From the NCBI GenBank assembly GCA_031362985.1, contig JANLTO010000087.1, positions 1 to 64,000 of the forward strand: a stretch of 64,000 nucleotides of DNA, in the 5' to 3' direction. The notes under the pieces were generated by a model. That model saw nothing but the letters and a program-made list of their open reading frames with translations, searched no databases and had not been told where the DNA came from. Position 1 is the stretch's first letter. Each line of letters opens with the position of its first letter. Source of the DNA: SHZL01 sp031362985. GTDB taxonomy: Bacteria > Pseudomonadota > Gammaproteobacteria > Xanthomonadales > SZUA-36. Of the stretch, positions 59,062-64,000 are shown one piece after another. A program made the position numbers and the translations under genes.

Positions 59062-60849
59062 GTGACTTCCATCAGCGAAACTCTGCAGAATGTATTTGGC
59101 CTGCAGCAATTCCGGCCTTTCCAGCAGGAAATCATCGAGCGCGTGATTGCCGGTGGCGATGCATTCGTGCTCATGCCAACGGGTGGCGGCAAATCCCTGT
59201 GCTATCAATTGCCTGCCCTGCAACGACCCGGCCTGGCCATAGTCATTTCGCCGCTGATCTCCTTGATGAAGGACCAGGTGGACGCCCTACAGGCCAATGG
59301 CGTCAATGCAGCGATGTATAACTCCACGCTGGATGCCCAGGAGGCCAGGTCCGTGTTGCAGCGCCTCTACAATGATGAACTCGATCTGTTGTACGTAGCG
59401 CCCGAGCGCATGATGAAGGCGGATTTCATCCACAGCCTGGAGTCTATTCCCCTCGCCCTGGTGGCCATTGATGAAGCGCACTGCGTGTCCCATTGGGGTC
59501 ATGATTTCAGGCCGGAATATGCAGCGCTGGGTGGCCTGAGGGATTACTTTCCGGATGTTCCGTTCATCGCGCTGACTGCCACGGCTGACCCGCAAACCCG
59601 CGAGGACATCGTGCGTGTACTGGGTCTGCGTGCTGCCAAGCGATTCATTACCTCGTTCGATCGTCCCAATATTCGCTACACAGTGCTGGAAAAACATCGT
59701 CCCCAGGTGCAACTTCTGCGCTTTCTTGAAGGCAGGGAAAACCAGGCCGGTATTGTCTACGCCCTGTCGCGTAAACGAGTGGAGGAAGTCACCGGGCACC
59801 TGGTCGAGCGCGGCTATTCGGCAGCTTCCTATCATGCCGGTTTACCGGCGGAAACCCGCAAGCAGGTACAAGAAAAATTCCTGCGCGACGATTTATCCAT
59901 AGTTGTCGCTACCGTGGCCTTCGGCATGGGCATTGACAAGCCCAACGTGCGCTTCGTAGTGCATTACGACATGCCAAGGCACCTGGAAGGCTACTACCAG
60001 GAAACCGGGCGTTCCGGACGTGACAGCCTGCCTGCCGAAGCGCTGTTGTTGTTTGGCACGCAGGATCTTGTTACTGCCCGTTATCAACTGGAACAAAACG
60101 CCAATGACGGGCAGCGGCGCATCGAATCGAACAAGCTTAATGCCATGGTGGATTTCGCCGAGAGCCTGACCTGCCGTCGCCGCGTGCTGATGGGCTACCT
60201 CGGCGAGGTCATGCGTGCCGATTGTGGCAATTGTGATATTTGCCTGGATCCACCGGAACAATTCGATGCCAGCATAGCCGCCCGCAAGGTGCTTTCCTGC
60301 GTCTATCGCGTGGGTCAATCCTTTGGCGTAAAGCACGTAGTGGACGTATTGCGCGGCGCGGATAACGAACGCATCCGGAAGTTTGGCCACGAGCGTCTGT
60401 CCACTTATGGTATCGGCGCAGAGTACTCGCATGCCGAGTGGCTATCGATCACGCGGCAGTTGATTCAACATGGCTACCTGTTGCAGGACCTCGAGCATTT
60501 TTCAGTTCTGAAGCTGACCACGCGGGGCCAAAATCTCCTGCGTGCGGAGGAGTACCTGCCATTGGCGCGTCCACGAATCCGTGAAAAAACCGCAAAGAAA
60601 CCTGCCGCCGCAATGAATCTGGACGACCGGTCTGCCCGCCTGTTTGAAAACCTGCGTGTCTTGCGCAAACAACTTGCAGAGGAGAAAGCGGTGCCTCCCT
60701 ACGTTATTTTCGGGGATGCAACACTGATCGAAATGAGCCGGAAACGCCCATCAAACGCAGCTGAATTCCTCGACATCAACGGTGTTGGCAAAGTCAAGCT
60801 GGAGCGGCATGGCGCTGCCTTCATGGATGTCATTGCCAGGGAGCCCTAG
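59062..60849 (+). CDS. recQ: ATP-dependent DNA helicase RecQ
   Basis: A 3'-5' helicase acting in recombination repair. Walker A is LMPTGGGKSLCYQLPAL, the DEAH box lies in AIDEAHCVSHWGHDFRPEY, and motif VI in YYQETGRSGRD. The zinc-binding Cys set (LTCRRRV, ADCGNCDIC) is followed by a winged helix and an HRDC domain (NLRVLRKQLAEEKAVPPYVIF). GTG 59062 starts the conserved N-terminus. The 595-residue length is standard. Confidence 0.95.
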   Translation: MTSISETLQNVFGLQQFRPFQQEIIERVIAGGDAFVLMPTGGGKSLCYQLPALQRPGLAIVISPLISLMKDQVDALQANGVNAAMYNSTLDAQEARSVLQRLYNDELDLLYVAPERMMKADFIHSLESIPLALVAIDEAHCVSHWGHDFRPEYAALGGLRDYFPDVPFIALTATADPQTREDIVRVLGLRAAKRFITSFDRPNIRYTVLEKHRPQVQLLRFLEGRENQAGIVYALSRKRVEEVTGHLVERGYSAASYHAGLPAETRKQVQEKFLRDDLSIVVATVAFGMGIDKPNVRFVVHYDMPRHLEGYYQETGRSGRDSLPAEALLLFGTQDLVTARYQLEQNANDGQRRIESNKLNAMVDFAESLTCRRRVLMGYLGEVMRADCGNCDICLDPPEQFDASIAARKVLSCVYRVGQSFGVKHVVDVLRGADNERIRKFGHERLSTYGIGAEYSHAEWLSITRQLIQHGYLLQDLEHFSVLKLTTRGQNLLRAEEYLPLARPRIREKTAKKPAAAMNLDDRSARLFENLRVLRKQLAEEKAVPPYVIFGDATLIEMSRKRPSNAAEFLDINGVGKVKLERHGAAFMDVIAREP

Positions 60850-60860
60850 GAGCCTGCCGC

Positions 60861-61931
60861 TCAATCCGGCTTGATGCGGCTGAGCATGGCAACCGGTTCG
60901 CCGGCGCTGACCGGCGGAGTTGCCACCACGTAGTTCACTACACCTGCGAAGGGCGCACGAATTTCCATGATCAATTCACCAAATGGATTGACCAACTCGC
61001 CGAGCAACCCGTTCTCGGCTATTACGTAGCCATCGCGCACAGCAGGGCGAAATATCCCCTGTTCCATGCTGCGTATCACCTCGTAGCCAGTCAGCCAGAC
61101 CACCGCCTTATTGGGCTGCTCTTCACCCGCGATCATGTGCAGGTGGCGCATGACGTTCTCGATTCCATGCACCGCCAGGTCTACCCAATGACTGTCATTG
61201 GAACCCAGTTGACCGGTTTCGCTGGTAATCGCCGGAATGCCACGCGACAGGGCGGTCTGGTCGGTATACAGCGAAGCCTCGGGCGGCATTACCCGGCCCT
61301 CGTCAATTACGATGTGATCGAGTCCGAACGCTATTGCCAGTCCGCGGCTGGCGGCATCCAGTTCCGCTTTACCGGTAACCGGCATGTACACATAGGGCCG
61401 CAAAGCCTCGTTGCCGTCGCCGCCATGCAGATCGATGAGGTAATTGGCCTGCTCGATCACGTTACGGGTAATGCTGTCTGCAATACGCTCACTCACACTG
61501 CCGTCCACTTTCCCGGGATATACCCGGTTCAGGTTCTTGCCGTCGACCGGGCTGGTATAGATACTGCGTCCGTAGAATGAGGGCGGGTTGGCAATATGGA
61601 CCAGCACGAGAGTGCCCGCCAGGTCCTCAGGCCGGATAGCCTGGCGTATTTCCTGCAAAGCAGTGACTCCGGGATATTCGTAACCGTGGGTTCCTGCAAC
61701 CAGGGCCAGCACCGGTCCCGGCTTCACCCCGCGAATGACACTGACGGGTATGCGGGTGCCGGCATCGCCTGCCGCCGCAATTTCAAGATAGCCTGATACC
61801 GCCTGCCCCGCCCCGGCATGCACTGTGCCTACGGAAAACGTGTCCGAGGCGGGAGCCGGGTCTGCGGCCATTACGAGCACGCTCGCAAGCAACAAAAACC
61901 AGCTGAGAGTTCCGGGTACAGCAGAGTTCAT
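60861..61931 (-). CDS. Secreted succinylglutamate desuccinylase/aspartoacylase-family hydrolase
   Basis: A second M14-like deacylase with signal peptide. Zinc ligands are in GTHGYEYPGV (His, Glu) and LIDLHGGDGNE (His); the catalytic Glu lies in ITSETGQLG. The C-terminal beta domain includes VRDGYVIAENGLLGELV. It lies in order with the paralogue at 27271 in all motifs but not at high identity. Convergent with recQ. Confidence 0.85.
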   Translation of the reverse strand: MNSAVPGTLSWFLLLASVLVMAADPAPASDTFSVGTVHAGAGQAVSGYLEIAAAGDAGTRIPVSVIRGVKPGPVLALVAGTHGYEYPGVTALQEIRQAIRPEDLAGTLVLVHIANPPSFYGRSIYTSPVDGKNLNRVYPGKVDGSVSERIADSITRNVIEQANYLIDLHGGDGNEALRPYVYMPVTGKAELDAASRGLAIAFGLDHIVIDEGRVMPPEASLYTDQTALSRGIPAITSETGQLGSNDSHWVDLAVHGIENVMRHLHMIAGEEQPNKAVVWLTGYEVIRSMEQGIFRPAVRDGYVIAENGLLGELVNPFGELIMEIRAPFAGVVNYVVATPPVSAGEPVAMLSRIKPD

Positions 61932-62000
61932 GACGAAATCTCCTTAATGCGGCTCACAGTATGTTTTCCGCCTTGATTTTAGGGTCGCCCGGTGGTGACC

Positions 62001-62384
62001 CTAGAGCACCCGCTTGAAGCGGTCCCAAAAAGTCTTGTGCATGAGATCGGTGAATTCACCGGCATCAAGGAATACACCGTGTCCATTGGGGCAGCTCTCG
62101 TAGACGATGTGCGGTTGGTCTTCGTCGGAATCCTTGTCCATGTCGGAATTGCACTGCGGACAGCGAATGTCACGCACGCGATTATAAAGTCTGCCGACTC
62201 TGGCCGAACCATTGTCAACGACCTGCCCGGCCAACCAGTCATCCTGGCGCAGAATGGCCAGGTCTTCCGGTCGGAACCACAGGCCCTTGCACCCGGCAGC
62301 GCAGTGCTGGATGGTCATGCCCAACAGCAGTACCGCTTCCAATGCGGAAAAACACTTGGGGCAGTTAATGTTCGCAGTATTCAA
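62001..62384 (-). CDS. Zinc-ribbon (zf-TFIIB-like) protein
   Basis: A 127-residue cytoplasmic protein with two metal knuckle pairs, INCPKCFSALE and HCAAGCKGLWF in the first half, and RCPQCNSDM and SCPNGHGVFLDAGE in the second. The CP-x-C and GxWFD/LDAGE-like signature belongs to the zf-TFIIB family of short proteins of unknown role. ATG 62384 overlaps the previous gene's stop by four bases, so it is coupled to the secreted CRTAC1-like gene. Confidence 0.8.
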   Translation of the reverse strand: MNTANINCPKCFSALEAVLLLGMTIQHCAAGCKGLWFRPEDLAILRQDDWLAGQVVDNGSARVGRLYNRVRDIRCPQCNSDMDKDSDEDQPHIVYESCPNGHGVFLDAGEFTDLMHKTFWDRFKRVL

Positions 62385-63994
62385 GATTCAAACCCGTTAG
62401 TGAAGATGGGCAATTCCGGAGGCGGAGGGGGCTCGACCAGGAGAATCTGGTTGATACCCACGCTGTTCAATGTGCGCTGGGCGCCGGACGGCCAGGTTAC
62501 TTTGATCTGGTCGACGGTTTGTGCACCGCCCAGGCCAAAATGCTGACGCAGCGGGTTTTGCGACGCAAAGTTGCTTCCCACCGTGACTTGCCGCGTCTGG
62601 GTCATTGCACCGGTCACCACCTCGATCAAGGCGCCGGCAATCGTCTTGCCCAGGGTTTCCGCGGCAACGTCCACCTGCAACCAACCGGGGTTGTTGCTCA
62701 GGCCGTTTTTGAACAAGCTGCTGGTACCCCCGGCGTTGAACACAAAAATATCGATGTCACCATCGCTGTCATAATCAAAGCACACCAGCGCCCGCCCCTG
62801 GCCGGTGTCCACCAGGTCGGCCGCTGCGCTGCCTTCGGTAAAAGTGCCGTTGTGCTTATTCATGAACAGGCGCGAAGGATCATCAAGGTAATGATCTTCC
62901 CAACCGCCAAGGTTGTACATGCCATTGACATGAAACAGATCCAGCCAGCCGTCATTATCAAAATCGGCAGCACAGGCTGCCCAGCCCCAATAGCCCGGGC
63001 GAACTCCCGCAGCAGCAGATGTTTCACTGAAGACGCCGCTGCCGTTGTTGATGTAGAGCCGGTTGCCGGTTTTATCCCATGAGTAATCAGGATGGTTGTT
63101 GATACTGGTGACAAACCAGTCGATATCACCATCGTTATCAAGGTCGGCTGCAGCCGAGCCCATGCCATTTTGGTCATTGATGGTGCTCAGGTTTGTCACG
63201 TTGGTGAATGTGCCGTCCCCATCGTTCTTGAAAACCGTACTTTTGCCGGAATCGGCGCTCACCACAATATCCTGCCAATGATCCTTGTTGATGTCGGCGA
63301 AGGTGGCGGAAAATGTCCTGTCAAGAAAGGTGAAAGAGGTATTCAATCCCCTGGTTATGTCACCCGCAGTAAACTCCCCTGACCCGTTATTAATCCACAG
63401 ATGATTCCTGATCAGGTTGGGAATATTGAAGCTGTGGTGGGCGATGAACAGGTCCAGGTCGCCATCATTGTCCGCATCGCCCAGTCCCGAGCTGATGTCA
63501 TTCTGATTGGCCCCCTGTGTAATACCCGAGGCCAGGCTGGCATTGGTAAACGTGCCATCCTGGTTATTGATAAATACGTGGTAGCCGTCACCCTGCATGC
63601 TGCCCACCAGCAGATCCTGCCAGCCGTCTCCGTTGATATCAGCGAACACCGGACCGGAACTCCAGATGCCACTCAAGGCAACCCCGGCAGCCGCGGCTAC
63701 ATTGACGAACGTCCCGTCCACATTCACTGTATTCTTGAGCAACTGGTTACTGTTAGCAGTGCCGCCTATGACGTACAAATCGACGTCACCATCGTTATCA
63801 TAGTCAGCAGCAGCGACACCTCCACTTTCGCTTTCATCGATTTCTGCAACCGGGTGGCTAAAACCGTGCGCAACCGCTGCTCCTGTCGCAACGGATACCT
63901 CGGAAAATTGCAAGGCCGCCTGTAGCGGTCCGCTGCACAGGGACAGCGCAATCAGCGTCAGGGCCAGTTGCCCGCCCAGGCGCCTGGAGTTCAA
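62381..63994 (-). CDS. Secreted CRTAC1/VCBS-repeat (FG-GAP) protein with GFES C-terminus
   Basis: Seven or so calcium-type repeats of the form DYDNDGDVDLYVIGG, DINGDGWQDLLVG, DADNDGDLDLFIAHH and DLDNDGDIDWFVTS point to an integrin-like beta propeller, followed by an ASPIC/UnbV-like domain (IEVVTGAMTQTRQVTVGSNF, then FGLGGAQTVDQIKVTWPSG). It ends PELPIFTNGFES. The first codon in the window is TTG 63994 before a signal peptide (LALTLIALSLCSGPLQAA); a start just outside the window is possible. Confidence 0.85.
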   Translation of the reverse strand: MNSRRLGGQLALTLIALSLCSGPLQAALQFSEVSVATGAAVAHGFSHPVAEIDESESGGVAAADYDNDGDVDLYVIGGTANSNQLLKNTVNVDGTFVNVAAAAGVALSGIWSSGPVFADINGDGWQDLLVGSMQGDGYHVFINNQDGTFTNASLASGITQGANQNDISSGLGDADNDGDLDLFIAHHSFNIPNLIRNHLWINNGSGEFTAGDITRGLNTSFTFLDRTFSATFADINKDHWQDIVVSADSGKSTVFKNDGDGTFTNVTNLSTINDQNGMGSAAADLDNDGDIDWFVTSINNHPDYSWDKTGNRLYINNGSGVFSETSAAAGVRPGYWGWAACAADFDNDGWLDLFHVNGMYNLGGWEDHYLDDPSRLFMNKHNGTFTEGSAAADLVDTGQGRALVCFDYDSDGDIDIFVFNAGGTSSLFKNGLSNNPGWLQVDVAAETLGKTIAGALIEVVTGAMTQTRQVTVGSNFASQNPLRQHFGLGGAQTVDQIKVTWPSGAQRTLNSVGINQILLVEPPPPPELPIFTNGFES

Positions 63995-64000
63995 CCCGAC

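Noticed and set aside
61975..62008. AGGGTC...GACCCT hairpin as a terminator of the zinc-ribbon gene
   Set aside because: It overlaps the gene's 3' end and lacks a T-run in the direction of transcription.

Overview
The window reads as a chromosomal segment of a moderately GC-rich, aerobic, heterotrophic gammaproteobacterium. The evidence is a haem A synthase, a cbpA-cbpM pair, HtpX, PPK1, an MlaE/F/D-type lipid transporter, RecQ, several acyl-CoA enzymes and many secreted hydrolases. A marine lineage is plausible but family level cannot be fixed from the sequence. Genes are dense, on both strands, mostly in runs of one to four. No tRNA, rRNA, CRISPR array, complete insertion sequence or prophage was seen.

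1-7.3 kb is an accessory region. The 3' tail of a DUF1566 gene opens the window, and decayed copies of that tail recur at about 1534 and 3707-3776. Between these copies sit a Fic protein (302-1354) and a translationally coupled pair, a zincin-like peptidase and a D-Ala-D-Ala-ligase-like ATP-grasp enzyme (1607-3674). Haem A synthase and cbpA-cbpM follow. Just after cbpM lies a decayed toxin-antitoxin islet: an intact Phd/YefM antitoxin with its promoter, a deleted RelE/ParE toxin and a frameshifted HicB. The islet is closed at 7260-7316 by a second, diverged copy of the last 19 codons of cbpM.

7.3-29.6 kb holds small DUF3303, DUF1801 and VOC proteins, a secreted phosphodiesterase-type enzyme, htpX, ppk1, a divergent cyanophycin-synthetase-like ligase, a Rieske oxygenase, an acyl-CoA dehydrogenase, a TPR lipoprotein, MFS/SDR genes, the mlaE-mlaF-mlaD-lipoprotein operon and an aspartoacylase-like hydrolase.

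29.6-43.9 kb holds a peptidase/membrane-protein pair bracketed by identical 25-bp repeats. It also has a probable amine-catabolism operon (class III aminotransferase, GNAT, HDAC-like deacetylase), a bactofilin, a tiny Cys-rich protein, a cupin-amidohydrolase-BCCT transporter operon, a neutral zinc peptidase, a CoA transferase and a divergent variant-B flavin-dependent halogenase.

44-64 kb is rich in cell-surface and periplasmic proteins. A P-domain protein has its IPTL-CTERM sorting tail cut off by one amber codon. Two unrelated secreted proteins share a C-terminal GFES motif. There are also a PuuB-like oxidase, two further secreted amidohydrolases, a GcvA-type LysR regulator divergent from a 52-residue Arg-rich protein, a large acyl-CoA dehydrogenase and recQ. 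Short degenerate tandem repeats, mostly of 15 bp (five residues when coding), recur at several unrelated loci.
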